A DNA stretch of 24,899 nucleotides from positions 1 through 24,899 of the forward strand of contig JAEZHQ010000442.1 in the NCBI GenBank assembly GCA_023416455.1, read 5' to 3'. A program made the position numbers and the translations under genes. This DNA comes from Pseudomonadota bacterium (GTDB taxonomy: Bacteria; Pseudomonadota; Alphaproteobacteria; Azospirillales; Azospirillaceae). The notes under the pieces are model-generated. The model did not search any database. It was not told where the DNA came from and saw nothing but the letters and a program-made list of their open reading frames with translations. Positions 1-8,217 of the stretch are shown here, piece by piece. Each line of letters opens with the position of its first letter. Positions within the stretch are counted from its first letter, which is position 1.

Positions 1-561
1 GCCGAGCGGTGCCGGCCGCGGCGCCGGCCCGTCGCTCTCGGCCAACAGGGCGGGCGGCGTCCCCCGGCGCGCCGCGGCGGCCACGGCGCGGCTCTCCTCG
101 GGCAGGATCTGCACGCGCACCTTGGCGGTGCCGCTGCCCTCGAAGGCCAGGAGCTGGGCGCCGCGCCGCGACAGGTCGATGACGCGGCCGGGGGCGAAGG
201 GGCCGCGGTCGTTGATGCGCACGACGATGGAACGGCCGTTCTCCAGGTTGGTGACGCGGACCAGCGACGGCATCGGCAGCGTCTTGTGCGCGCCGGTCAG
301 CTCGTTCTCGTCGTAGACCTCGCCGTTGGCGGTCGCCTTCTCGTGGAAGCCCGGTCCGTACCAGGAGGCGATGCCCGTCTCGTCATAGCCGTGGTCCTCG
401 GCCGGGTAATACCAGACGCCGTTGATCTGGTACGGCTTGCCGACCTTGTAGACACCGCCGCCGGGCAGGCCGGCGGACGGCGACGGCCCCTGGGCGCACG
501 CCGCGAGCGACAGCGCCCCGACGAGCGCCACCGTCCCCTTCAGCCTCCGTGCACGCGCCAT
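1..561 (-). CDS. rlpA: RlpA-family septal lytic transglycosylase lipoprotein (3' end missing at window edge)
   Basis: The first 187 codons are visible; the C-terminus lies beyond base 1. A short signal peptide ends in a lipobox (L-A-A-C, Cys22), so the product should be a lipoprotein. A double-psi beta-barrel domain runs from about residue 63 to 150, with the family motifs SWYGPGFH (66–73), NGEVYD (79–84) and NDRGPF (117–122). RlpA proteins cleave peptidoglycan strands lacking stem peptides, usually at the division septum. Whether a C-terminal SPOR domain follows cannot be seen; the last visible residues are Ala/Pro-rich, as expected of a linker. The ATG at 559–561 is the only start that gives the signal peptide. 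It lies 99 bases downstream of the YdcF-like gene on the same strand. Confidence 0.93.
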   Translation of the reverse strand, partial: MARARRLKGTVALVGALSLAACAQGPSPSAGLPGGGVYKVGKPYQINGVWYYPAEDHGYDETGIASWYGPGFHEKATANGEVYDENELTGAHKTLPMPSLVRVTNLENGRSIVVRINDRGPFAPGRVIDLSRRGAQLLAFEGSGTAKVRVQILPEESRAVAAAARRGTPPALLAESDGPAPRPAPLG

Positions 562-590
562 GGGACCACCCCGCAAGAATTGGCGGCGGC

Positions 591-619
591 ACTCTAGCGG
601 AGTTGCCCCCTTGCGCCAA
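591..619 (-). promoter_or_regulatory. Candidate sigma70-type promoter for rlpA
   Basis: On the minus strand, TTGGCG (614–619) and TAGAGT (591–596) are separated by exactly 17 bases. The -10 hexamer ends 29 bases before the rlpA ATG. This is hexamer matching in a GC-rich spacer only; cotranscription from the YdcF-like gene upstream is also possible. Confidence 0.35.
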
Positions 620-660
620 TACGCCGGCACCGGGATCCCCCGGAAGTCGCAGGCGGCCGC

Positions 661-1452
661 TCAGGGGCCGGGGAACAGAGCCGAGGTCCGGTCCATCAGG
701 CGGTAGGAGACGAGGCCGATCCATTCCCGCGTGGCCTCGTGCAGCAGGGACAGGGCCTTCTCGAACTCAAAGCGCAGGTAGGGGTGGCCGCCCCGCCGGG
801 TCCGGTAGTCCACCGGGTAGGGGACCACCTCCCAGCCGACGCGCCGGAAGATTCCGACCGAGCGCGGCATGTGCAGGGCCGAGGTCACCAGCAGCCAGGT
901 CTCGCCCGGCTGCGGCTCCACGAGGCGCCGGCTGAACAGCGCGTTCTCCCAGGTGTTGCGCGAGTCCGTCTCGAAGATCACGCAATCCGGGTCGATCCCG
1001 GCCTGGCGCAGGGCGCCGCGCATGGCCTTGTCCTCCTTGAAGGACTGCCCGAACAGCCGCCCCGACCCGCCCGTCGAGACGTGCCGGGCCTGCGGGTAAC
1101 GCCGCACCAGCTCCGCGAAGGCCAGCACGCGCTCGGCGGCGTCGTTGAGCGACGGCTCGCCGCGGTCGGCGGCGAGAGGCGGGTTGACCGCCCCGCCCAG
1201 CACGATGATCCCGTCCACCCGCTCCGGCAGCGCCGGCCGTTCGAACCGCTCCTCCAGAGGCAGGGCCACCAGGGCGGCCAAAGGGGTGAAGGTGATGGCG
1301 AGAACCGCCAGGGTCGCCGCGGCGACCAGGATCCGACCGGCCGCCAGGCCCCGCCGGGTGAACAGCAGCCCGGTCCCGAGCGCGAGCAGCAGCACCAGCA
1401 GCGTGCCGGGCGCCATCAGCCCCCACAGCAGCTTCGACATGACGAAGGACAA
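661..1452 (-). CDS. YdcF/ElyC/SanA-like DUF218 membrane protein
   Basis: This 263-residue protein has two hydrophobic N-terminal segments (about residues 6–31 and 38–67) followed by a soluble DUF218 domain. The domain opens with VDGIIVLGGAVNP and contains the family motifs STGGSGR, DSRNTWENA and VTSALHMPRS. Members such as ElyC and SanA act in envelope integrity and peptidoglycan or lipid-carrier metabolism; the exact role here is unknown. The start is taken as TTG at 1450–1452 because a strong GGAAGGAG (complement of 1459–1466) lies six bases upstream. The in-frame ATG at 1438–1440 is 18 bases from that site and fits less well. The next gene downstream, rlpA, is also an envelope gene. Confidence 0.85.
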   Translation of the reverse strand: MSFVMSKLLWGLMAPGTLLVLLLALGTGLLFTRRGLAAGRILVAAATLAVLAITFTPLAALVALPLEERFERPALPERVDGIIVLGGAVNPPLAADRGEPSLNDAAERVLAFAELVRRYPQARHVSTGGSGRLFGQSFKEDKAMRGALRQAGIDPDCVIFETDSRNTWENALFSRRLVEPQPGETWLLVTSALHMPRSVGIFRRVGWEVVPYPVDYRTRRGGHPYLRFEFEKALSLLHEATREWIGLVSYRLMDRTSALFPGP

Positions 1453-1802
1453 GGCCGGCTCCTTCCTCCCCGCTTCCCCCGATCCTCAGAATAGGGAGGC
1501 GGTGCCCCCCTGCCCAGCGCACCGGCCGTGGCGCGGACGGGGCACGCCCGCTGCATTGCAACAAAAGCGCCGCGGAACCGTAACCGGGGCGTCGCGGCGC
1601 GCGCGCTAAGGTGCCGCCGCCGTGCGCCCGGGGGCGCCCGGCCTTGCACGATCCCGAAGAGGAGAGGGCGCCGACGCCGGCATGAGGGAGGCGTTCGACG
1701 CGCAGACCCGTGTGCCGACGCGGCAGTCGCCGCGGCGCTGGCGGCCTCCTTCCCCTCCCCCGCCCGATTCCCGCGTCCGACTCCCGTGCCGATGGAGGGC
1801 GT
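1453..1802. other. Divergent intergenic stretch without a convincing gene
   Basis: This GC-rich spacer lies between the divergently transcribed YdcF-like gene and the iron operon. It holds the Shine-Dalgarno of the YdcF-like gene at its left end. Short open frames inside it, such as one from about 1682, are Arg/Pro-rich and look like random high-GC frames. No RNA gene or repeat was recognised. The AT-rich control region of the iron operon begins at about 1803. Confidence 0.6.
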
Positions 1803-1876
1803 GCAAATAATTATTTGATAACGATTCTTATTTGCGATACCAAACTCTCCGCGAGCAATTCTCATTATCAATTCGC
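1803..1876 (+). promoter_or_regulatory. AT-rich operator/promoter region with two Fur-box-like sites
   Basis: The patch is strikingly AT-rich for this genome and sits directly before the siderophore receptor. Aligned by eye to the 19-base Fur consensus, 1817–1835 (begins GATAACGAT) matches 13 of 19 and 1851–1869 (ends CTCATTATC) matches 12 of 19. GCAAATAA (1803–1810) and TTATTTGC (1828–1835) form an inverted repeat, and 1804–1817 is a perfect palindrome CAAATAATTATTTG. A weak promoter (TTGATA 1815–1820, 17-base spacer, TACCAA 1838–1843) would overlap these sites, which fits repression when iron is sufficient. Which regulator binds (Fur, Irr or RirA type) cannot be told from sequence. Confidence 0.6.
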
Positions 1877-1889
1877 AGAGAGGCAGAGC

Positions 1890-4013
1890 ATGCGTGACCG
1901 GACGGGGCACAGAATTCTTCTCCTGGCCGGGCTGTTGGCCCCCGCGCCGGCCATCGCGCAGACGGCTCCCCCGGTGCAGTTGCCCGCCGTGTCCGTGACC
2001 GGGGAACGGGAGACGGCGACCTCTCCGGTCGAGGGTTATGTGGCGAACCGGGCGGCCGCCGGCACCAAGACCGACACCCCCATCCTGGAGACGCCCCAGT
2101 CGATCTCGGTCATTCCCCGTGACCAGATGACCGATCTCGCGGTCCAGGGCCTCAACGAGGCGTTGCGCTACACCTCGGGCGTGGCGCCGGAGACCCGCGG
2201 CGCTGTGGCCACCCGCTACGACCAGCTGACGATCCGCGGATTCGACGCCGACTACTACTGGAACGGGCTGAAGCTTCAGCCGCTCTACTACACCATGCCG
2301 CAGATCGACCCCTTCCTGCTTGAGCGGGTGGAGGTCCTGAAGGGTCCGTCGTCGGTTCTCTATGGCCAGGCTCCCGCCGGCGGCATCATCAACCAGATCA
2401 GCAAGCGGCCCCTGGCCACGCCGCAGGGCGAGGTCGGCATCGAGTTCGGCACGCAGGCGCACCTGCGCGGGATGCTGGACGCCACCGGCCCGCTGGATGC
2501 GGAAGGCAAGTATCTCTACCGCTTCACCGCCACCGGCCTGACCGAGGACGGCCAGATCGACCGGACGGAGAACGAGCGCGTCGCGGTCGCGCCGAGCTTC
2601 ACCTGGCGCCCCGACGCCGACACCACGCTCACCCTCCTCGGCTTCTACCAGCACGACCCGCGCGGCGCCTCCTACGGCGCCATCCCGGCCCAGGGAACGG
2701 TCCTCCCCAACCCGCTGGGCCGCATCCCCGTCGATTTCTACGACGGCGATCCCAATTTCGAGACCTTCGACCGCCGGCAGACGGCGCTGGGGTACGAGTT
2801 CCAGCGCCAGCTCGGCTCCGGCTGGGTCGCCCGGCTGAACGGCCGCTGGATGCGCGTGCGGACCGAGTATGACAGCGTCTACGGCAACGGGCTGGGCCCC
2901 GACAACCGCACACTGGCCCGCGGTCTCGCGACCTCGCGCGAGGCGCTGAGCACGCTCAACCTCGACAACCAGCTGGAGGGCCGATTCACGACCGGGCCGC
3001 TCGGCCACACGCTGCTGGCCGGCTTCGACTACCAGCGCATGGATGGGTATTACGCCGCCGGATTCGGCGTCGGCCCGTCGCTGGACGTCTTCGCCCCGGT
3101 GTACCGCCTGCCCATCACCGCCCCTCCCCGCTTCCGCACCGACGTGCGCGGCAACCAGTACGGCACCTATGTCCAGGACCAGCTTCGGCTGGGCGGATTC
3201 GTCCTGACGCTGGCCGGGCGCGGCGACTGGGTGGACAGCCGGACGAAGACGGCCTTCGGCGAGAGCGAAAGCTTCGACCGCGCCTTCACCGGGCGGGCGG
3301 GCCTGACCTACGTCTTCGACAACGGCCTCGCCCCCTACATCAGCTACGCGGAATCCTTCACGCCCCAGACCGGCACCGACTTCGCCGGCAATCCCTTCGA
3401 CCCGGAGGAGGGCCGGCTCTACGAGGTCGGCGTGAAGTACCAGCCGACGTGGTTCTCCGGTCTCTTCACCGCGGCGCTGTTCGACCTGACCCGCAGCAAC
3501 CTGCTGACCGCCGACCCGCTCCATCCCGGCCTGTCGGTGCAGAGCGGCGAGGCGCGGTCGCGCGGCCTGGAGCTGGAAGCCCGGGTCAACATCACCGACC
3601 ATGTCGGCGCGGTCGCCAGCTACACCTACCTCGACGCCGAATACACCAAGGACAACGGCGGCCTGGAAGGCAAGCGGCTGGCCGCGGTGCCGCGCCACCA
3701 GGCGTCCCTGTGGGCCACCTACGAGTTGCCCGAGACCTCGGCGCTGAAGGGGCTGAGCGTGGGGGCCGGCGTGCGCTACAAGGGCAGCACCGACAACACC
3801 ACCAACACCTTCAAGGTGCCCGCGGTGACGCTGTTCGACGCCTCGCTCAGCTACGAGCTGGAGGCGCTGTCGCCGGCGCTCAAGGGGGCGGAACTGGCGG
3901 TGGTCGGCAAGAACCTGTTCGACAAGGAGTATGTGGCCTCCTGCTACTGGGGTGACTGGTGCGCCTACGGCTACCAGCGCACCGTGGTCGGCAGCCTGCG
4001 CTACCGCTGGTAG
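1890..4013 (+). CDS. TonB-dependent ferric-siderophore receptor
   Basis: The product has 707 residues, normal for the FhuA/FoxA/FpvA-like family. A signal peptide of about 24 residues ends AIAQ. A plug domain (about 60–170) carries ETPQSISVIPRDQM, TIRGFDADY and EVLKGPSSVLYGQ. A 22-strand barrel follows and ends in the typical Trp, here SLRYRW. It should import a ferric siderophore across the outer membrane using TonB/ExbBD energy; the ligand is not predictable. The ATG at 1890 is chosen because GAGAGG (1878–1883) precedes it by six bases and the signal peptide starts there, although the frame is open further upstream. It is the first gene of an iron operon and follows two Fur-like sites. Confidence 0.93.
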   Translation: MRDRTGHRILLLAGLLAPAPAIAQTAPPVQLPAVSVTGERETATSPVEGYVANRAAAGTKTDTPILETPQSISVIPRDQMTDLAVQGLNEALRYTSGVAPETRGAVATRYDQLTIRGFDADYYWNGLKLQPLYYTMPQIDPFLLERVEVLKGPSSVLYGQAPAGGIINQISKRPLATPQGEVGIEFGTQAHLRGMLDATGPLDAEGKYLYRFTATGLTEDGQIDRTENERVAVAPSFTWRPDADTTLTLLGFYQHDPRGASYGAIPAQGTVLPNPLGRIPVDFYDGDPNFETFDRRQTALGYEFQRQLGSGWVARLNGRWMRVRTEYDSVYGNGLGPDNRTLARGLATSREALSTLNLDNQLEGRFTTGPLGHTLLAGFDYQRMDGYYAAGFGVGPSLDVFAPVYRLPITAPPRFRTDVRGNQYGTYVQDQLRLGGFVLTLAGRGDWVDSRTKTAFGESESFDRAFTGRAGLTYVFDNGLAPYISYAESFTPQTGTDFAGNPFDPEEGRLYEVGVKYQPTWFSGLFTAALFDLTRSNLLTADPLHPGLSVQSGEARSRGLELEARVNITDHVGAVASYTYLDAEYTKDNGGLEGKRLAAVPRHQASLWATYELPETSALKGLSVGAGVRYKGSTDNTTNTFKVPAVTLFDASLSYELEALSPALKGAELAVVGKNLFDKEYVASCYWGDWCAYGYQRTVVGSLRYRW

Positions 4014-4118
4014 GACCCCGGGAATGGACGGGCGGCCCGCCGGCCAACCGGACGAGGGGGCGCGACACGGCCGTTCCGTGCCGCGCCCTTGGCGCCTTCA
4101 CTCAGCCGGAGAAAACGG

Positions 4119-5264
4119 ATGACACCCTCAGCCTTGCGCGCGTGGCGCGCCGTGCACCGCTGGACCAGCCTGATCTGCACCGTCAACCTGCTGGTCCTTT
4201 GCGTGACCGGCCTGATCCTGGTGTTCCACCACGAGATCGAGGAACTGACCGGCGACCACCTGGACACCGCCATACCGGCGGGGGCCGAACGCCTGCCGGT
4301 GGAGGCCCTGACCGCCGTCGCCCAGCGCAGCGAACCGTCCCTGGTCCCCCGCTTCGTGTCCTTCTCCGCCGAGGATCCGGCGGAGAGCTTTGTCTTCCTT
4401 GCCCCGGCCAGCGAGCGGGAGTTCGAGAACGGCCGCTGGTTCGTCCTCAACGCCTTCACCGGCGCCGCCCAGGCGCTGAAGGAGCCGGAGAAGACCTTCA
4501 CCGGCTTCATGCTGAAGCTGCACGTCGATCTGTTCGCCGGCTTCGCCGGTCAGATGTTCGTCGGCGTCATGGGACTCCTATTCGTGGTCAGCACGGTCAG
4601 TGGGCTGGTCGTCTACGGCCCCTTCATGAAGAAGCTGGCCTTCGGCGTCCTGCGCTTCGGCCGGCAGACCCGCATCGCCTCCATCGACCTGCACAACCTG
4701 TTCGGGGTGAGCACGCTGGTCTGGGCCTTCGTCGTCGGCCTGACCGGGGCCATCCTGTCCTTCTCGCCGCTGATCATCGGGGTGTGGCAGAACACTGAGC
4801 TGGCCCACCTGGCAAGCCGCCACCAGGCCACCCTCAGCGGCGCCCCGGTGTCGCCCGACGTGGCGCTGAGGGCGGGGGCGGCGGCCTTCCCCGACAAGGA
4901 GGTCGCCTTCGTCGCCTATCCCGGCAACATGTACACCACCGACCGCCATTACGGCGTCGTCCTGCGCGGCCACAGCGAGCTGACCCAGCGCCTGCTGAGC
5001 ATCGCCCTGGTCGACGGCGAGACCGGTCGGGTGGTGGAGACCGCGGACATGCCCTGGTACATCTCGGTCCTGCTGTTTTCGGGACCGTTCCATTTCGGCG
5101 ACTACGGAGGGTTGCCCCTCCAGATCATCTGGGCGCTGTTCACCATCGTTCTGGGCGTCGTGACGGTCAGCGGGCTGATCGTCTGGCTGAAACGGCCGCG
5201 CGGCCGGACCGCCGCGGCACCCGCCGCCGTCCCCGGCTCCACCCCGTCGGAGGGCCAGGCATGA
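4119..5264 (+). CDS. PepSY-associated inner-membrane protein, probable ferrisiderophore reductase (FoxB/PiuB type)
   Basis: This 381-residue protein has the four-helix layout of the PepSY_TM family. One helix lies near the N-terminus (about 15–37) after the conserved HRW. A large periplasmic part follows, then two central helices (around MFVGVMGLLFVVSTVSGLVV and LFGVSTLVWAFVVGLTG), a second periplasmic region and a C-terminal helix before a basic, Ala/Pro-rich tail. Conserved histidines are present in HRW, HHE, LHVD and DLHN. Relatives such as FoxB of Pseudomonas aeruginosa act in ferrisiderophore reduction at the inner membrane, and haem binding by such histidines is plausible here. GGAG (4108–4111) lies seven bases before the chosen ATG. 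It is 105 bases after the receptor gene, in the same operon. Confidence 0.87.
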   Translation: MTPSALRAWRAVHRWTSLICTVNLLVLCVTGLILVFHHEIEELTGDHLDTAIPAGAERLPVEALTAVAQRSEPSLVPRFVSFSAEDPAESFVFLAPASEREFENGRWFVLNAFTGAAQALKEPEKTFTGFMLKLHVDLFAGFAGQMFVGVMGLLFVVSTVSGLVVYGPFMKKLAFGVLRFGRQTRIASIDLHNLFGVSTLVWAFVVGLTGAILSFSPLIIGVWQNTELAHLASRHQATLSGAPVSPDVALRAGAAAFPDKEVAFVAYPGNMYTTDRHYGVVLRGHSELTQRLLSIALVDGETGRVVETADMPWYISVLLFSGPFHFGDYGGLPLQIIWALFTIVLGVVTVSGLIVWLKRPRGRTAAAPAAVPGSTPSEGQA

Positions 5265-5434
5265 GCGCGGTCTGGCGCATCCCCACCCTTCTCGGGACGG
5301 TGTCCCTGGTCGGGCTGGCCTCGGCGATCTTCGGGGACGGGCTGTGGGACTGGGTTTGCTGGGCCGGCCTCGGCATCCCGCTGGCGGTCTGCCTCGTCAA
5401 GCTGCGGCGGCAGTGGCCGGCGCCCCGGGTCTAG
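5261..5434 (+). CDS. 57-residue membrane protein of the iron operon, function unknown
   Basis: The ATG overlaps the stop of the PepSY gene in an ATGA arrangement, so translation is probably coupled. The product starts MSAVWRIPTLLG and ends RRQWPAPRV. It has two hydrophobic segments, about residues 8–24 and 31–47, separated by GDGLWDW, and a basic C-terminus. This predicts a two-helix inner-membrane peptide with its C-terminus probably in the cytoplasm. Comparable small proteins often follow PepSY genes in siderophore-receptor operons, so a role as an accessory subunit of the PepSY protein is the best guess, without a known biochemical function. Confidence 0.8.
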   Translation: MSAVWRIPTLLGTVSLVGLASAIFGDGLWDWVCWAGLGIPLAVCLVKLRRQWPAPRV

Positions 5435-5457
5435 CGGCCGCGGCACCGGAACCGTGA

Positions 5458-5494
5458 CGGGGGAGGAAGGGCAGCCGGCGCCCCTCCTCCCCCG
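5458..5494. terminator. Hairpin between convergent operons, likely bidirectional terminator
   Basis: CGGGGGAGGA (5458–5467) pairs perfectly with TCCTCCCCCG (5485–5494). After one mismatch, GGGC (5469–5472) pairs with GCCC (5480–5483) around a seven-base loop. It lies between the end of the iron operon and the end of valS. Neither strand has a clear T-run, so it may act inefficiently or with Rho. Confidence 0.6.
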
Positions 5495-5511
5495 TGTCCG
5501 GCGCGCCGCCG

Positions 5512-8163
5512 TCAGGCGGCCAGCATCTCCAGCGCCTTCTGGAGCTTGCCGCGGGCCTGCTCGGCGGTGGCCCGGCGGTCGCGCTGCTCCTCGATGACCT
5601 CTTCGGGGGCCTTGGCGACGAACTGCTCGTTGGACAGCTTGGCGTCGATCTTCCGGATCTCGCCGGACAGCTTGTCGATCTCCCGGGTCAGGCGCGCGCG
5701 CTCCTTCTCCAGGTCGACGATGCCCTCAAGCGGCAGGATCAGGGTGGCCTCGTCGAGCACCGACTGGACGGCGCCCTTCGGCACCGCGCCGGGCAGCGGC
5801 CCGGCGGCGGAAAGCCGGCCCATGCGCAGGATCAGGTCGCGGTGGGTGTCCAGCCGGGCCAGGGTGGCGGGGCCGGCGTCCTTCAGGTGCAGCGCGATCT
5901 GGGCGGACGGCGGGACGTTCATCTCCGAGCGCATGGAGCGGACGGCGGAGATCAGCCGCACCACCCACTCCATCTCGTCGCGGGCGGCCGGGTCGACCAG
6001 CCCGGACCCGTGCTCCGGCCACTGGGCGGAGATCAGCCGGCCGGCGCGGTCGGGCGACAGCTGCTCCCACAGCTCCTCGGTGATGTAGGGCATCAGCGGG
6101 TGCAGGACGTGCAGGATCTGGTCGAGCACCCAGGCCGTGGTGGCCCGGGTCTCCGCCTTGGCGGCCTCGTCCGTGCCGTTCAGGATCGGCTTGGTGAACT
6201 CCAGATACCAGTCGCAGAAGGTGCCCCAGGTGAACTGGTAGGCGGCGTTGGCCGCCTCGTTGAACTTGTAGGCGTCGATGGCCTCGGCGACCTTCACCGC
6301 CGCCTCGGCGACCGCGCCGACGATCCAGCGGTTGACCGTCTGGGTCAGCCCCTCGGGCGTGAAGCCGGGCACCGGGGCGACGCCGTTCATCTGGCTGTAG
6401 CGGGCGGCGTTCCACAGCTTGGTGGCGAAGTTGCGGTAACCCTCGACGCGGTTCACCGCCAGCTTGATGTCGCGGCCCTGGGCCGCCATGGCCGACAGGG
6501 TGAAGCGCAGGGCGTCGGTGCCGTAGGCGTCGATCAGCTCCAGCGGGTCGATGACGTTGCCCTTAGACTTCGACATCTTCTGGCCCTTCTCGTCGCGGAC
6601 CAGGGCGTGGATGTAGATGGTGCGGAAGGGCACGTCCTTCATGAAGTGAAGGCCCATCATCATCATCCGGGCGACCCAGAAGAAGATGATGTCGAAGCCG
6701 GTGACCAGCACGTCGGTCGGGTAGTAGCGGTGCAGCTCCGGCGTCTCGTCCGGCCAGCCCAGGGTCGAGAAGGGCCACAGCGCCGACGAGAACCAGGTGT
6801 CCAGCACGTCGGGGTCGCGGGTCAGCGCCACCGGGTGGCCGTAATGGGCGCGGGCGGCGGCCTCGGCCGCCTCGGCCGTCTCCTCGACGAAGGCCCGGCC
6901 GTCCGGGCCGTACCAGGCGGGGATCTGGTGGCCCCACCAGATCTGGCGGCTGATGCACCAAGGCTGGATGTTGCGCATCCAGTCGAAATAGGTGTTCTCC
7001 CAGGACTTGGGCACGAAGACGGTCCGGCCGGTCTCCACCGCCTCGATGGCCGGCTTGGCGAGCGTCGCGGCGTCCACGTACCACTGGTCGGTCAGCCAGG
7101 GTTCGATGGCGACGCCGGACCGGTCGCCGTGCGGCACCATATGGGTGTGGGGCTCGATCCGCTCGACGAGGCCGAGGGCGTCGAGGTCGGCGACGATGCG
7201 CTTGCGCGCCTCGTAGCGGTCGAGGCCGCGATAGGCGTCCGGCACGTCGTCGCCGGTGATGCGGGCGTCGCGGTCCAGTATGTTGATGGCGGCGAGGCCG
7301 CAGCGCCGCCCGACCTCGAAATCGTTGAAGTCGTGGGCAGGGGTGATCTTCACGGCGCCGGAGCCGGTCTCCGGGTCGGCGTAGGAGTCGGCGACGATGG
7401 GGATGCGCCGGCCCACCAGAGGCAGCAGGACATGCTTGCCGACCAGATCCTTGTAGCGCTCGTCCTCCGGGTGGACGGCGACTCCGGTGTCGCCCAGCAT
7501 GGTCTCGGGACGGGTGGTGGCGACGACGATGAAGCGGCCCTCCTCGCCCTCGATCGGGTAGCGGAAGTGCCAGAGGCTGCCCTTGATCTCCCGCTGCTCG
7601 ACCTCAAGGTCGGAAATGGCGGTGTGCAGCTTGGGGTCCCAGTTGACCAGCCGCTTGTCCTTGTAGATCAGGCCCTGCCGGTGCAGCTCCACAAACACCT
7701 TGCGGACGGCGCGGCTCAGCCCCTCGTCCATGGTGAAGCGTTCCTTGGCCCAGTCCGGCGAGGCGCCGAGGCGGCGGAGCTGGCGGGTGATGGTGCCGCC
7801 CGACTCGGCCTTCCATTCCCACACCTTCTCGATGAAGGCGTCGCGGCCGAAATCGTGGCGCGTCTTGCCCTCGGCGGCGAGGTTGCGCTCCACCACCATC
7901 TGGGTGGCGATGCCCGCATGGTCGGTGCCCGGCTGCCACAGGGCGTCCCGGCCGCGCATCCGGTTGTAGCGGATCAGCACGTCCTGGATGGTGAAGGTCA
8001 GCGCGTGGCCCATGTGCAGGCTGCCGGTGACGTTCGGCGGCGGCATCATGATGGTGTAGGGCGTCGCGTTCGACCCGGTGTCGGCGGCGAAGGCCCCGGC
8101 CTCCTCCCACAGACGGTAGTGCTTCTCCTCGACCTCGGCGGGCCGGTAAGTCTTTTCCAACAT
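5512..8163 (-). CDS. valS: Valyl-tRNA synthetase
   Basis: This is a full-length 883-residue class I synthetase that joins valine to tRNA-Val in the cytoplasm. The HIGH signature appears as HMGH (50–53) in PPPNVTGSLHMGHAL, and KMSKS is at residues 529–533. Between them lies the CP1 editing domain, which removes mischarged threonine. An anticodon-binding domain follows, and the last 65 or so residues form the Glu/Lys/Arg-rich coiled coil typical of ValRS (VDLEKERARLTREIDKL onwards). The ATG at 8161–8163 gives the usual N-terminus and lies 54 bases after popZ on the same strand, so the two are probably cotranscribed. No strong Shine-Dalgarno is visible. Confidence 0.98.
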   Translation of the reverse strand: MLEKTYRPAEVEEKHYRLWEEAGAFAADTGSNATPYTIMMPPPNVTGSLHMGHALTFTIQDVLIRYNRMRGRDALWQPGTDHAGIATQMVVERNLAAEGKTRHDFGRDAFIEKVWEWKAESGGTITRQLRRLGASPDWAKERFTMDEGLSRAVRKVFVELHRQGLIYKDKRLVNWDPKLHTAISDLEVEQREIKGSLWHFRYPIEGEEGRFIVVATTRPETMLGDTGVAVHPEDERYKDLVGKHVLLPLVGRRIPIVADSYADPETGSGAVKITPAHDFNDFEVGRRCGLAAINILDRDARITGDDVPDAYRGLDRYEARKRIVADLDALGLVERIEPHTHMVPHGDRSGVAIEPWLTDQWYVDAATLAKPAIEAVETGRTVFVPKSWENTYFDWMRNIQPWCISRQIWWGHQIPAWYGPDGRAFVEETAEAAEAAARAHYGHPVALTRDPDVLDTWFSSALWPFSTLGWPDETPELHRYYPTDVLVTGFDIIFFWVARMMMMGLHFMKDVPFRTIYIHALVRDEKGQKMSKSKGNVIDPLELIDAYGTDALRFTLSAMAAQGRDIKLAVNRVEGYRNFATKLWNAARYSQMNGVAPVPGFTPEGLTQTVNRWIVGAVAEAAVKVAEAIDAYKFNEAANAAYQFTWGTFCDWYLEFTKPILNGTDEAAKAETRATTAWVLDQILHVLHPLMPYITEELWEQLSPDRAGRLISAQWPEHGSGLVDPAARDEMEWVVRLISAVRSMRSEMNVPPSAQIALHLKDAGPATLARLDTHRDLILRMGRLSAAGPLPGAVPKGAVQSVLDEATLILPLEGIVDLEKERARLTREIDKLSGEIRKIDAKLSNEQFVAKAPEEVIEEQRDRRATAEQARGKLQKALEMLAA

Positions 8164-8217
8164 CGCCAGGAACTTTCGCTTACGATCTCAACCGGACGGT
8201 GAGCAGGGTTTTGCGCC

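Noticed and set aside
1682..1810. Possible 42-codon leader ORF before the iron operon
   Set aside because: It starts with ATG after a purine-rich stretch, but the product is an Arg/Pro-rich random-type sequence and it ends inside the operator.
1416..3698. Minus-strand open frame of 760 codons
   Set aside because: It runs opposite the well-supported siderophore receptor and through the iron operator; composition is that of an antisense shadow frame.
5494..8202. Plus-strand open frame of about 900 codons
   Set aside because: It lies exactly opposite valS, has no recognisable domain and is rich in Gly, Val, Leu, Gln and His, as expected for a mirror frame in high-GC DNA.
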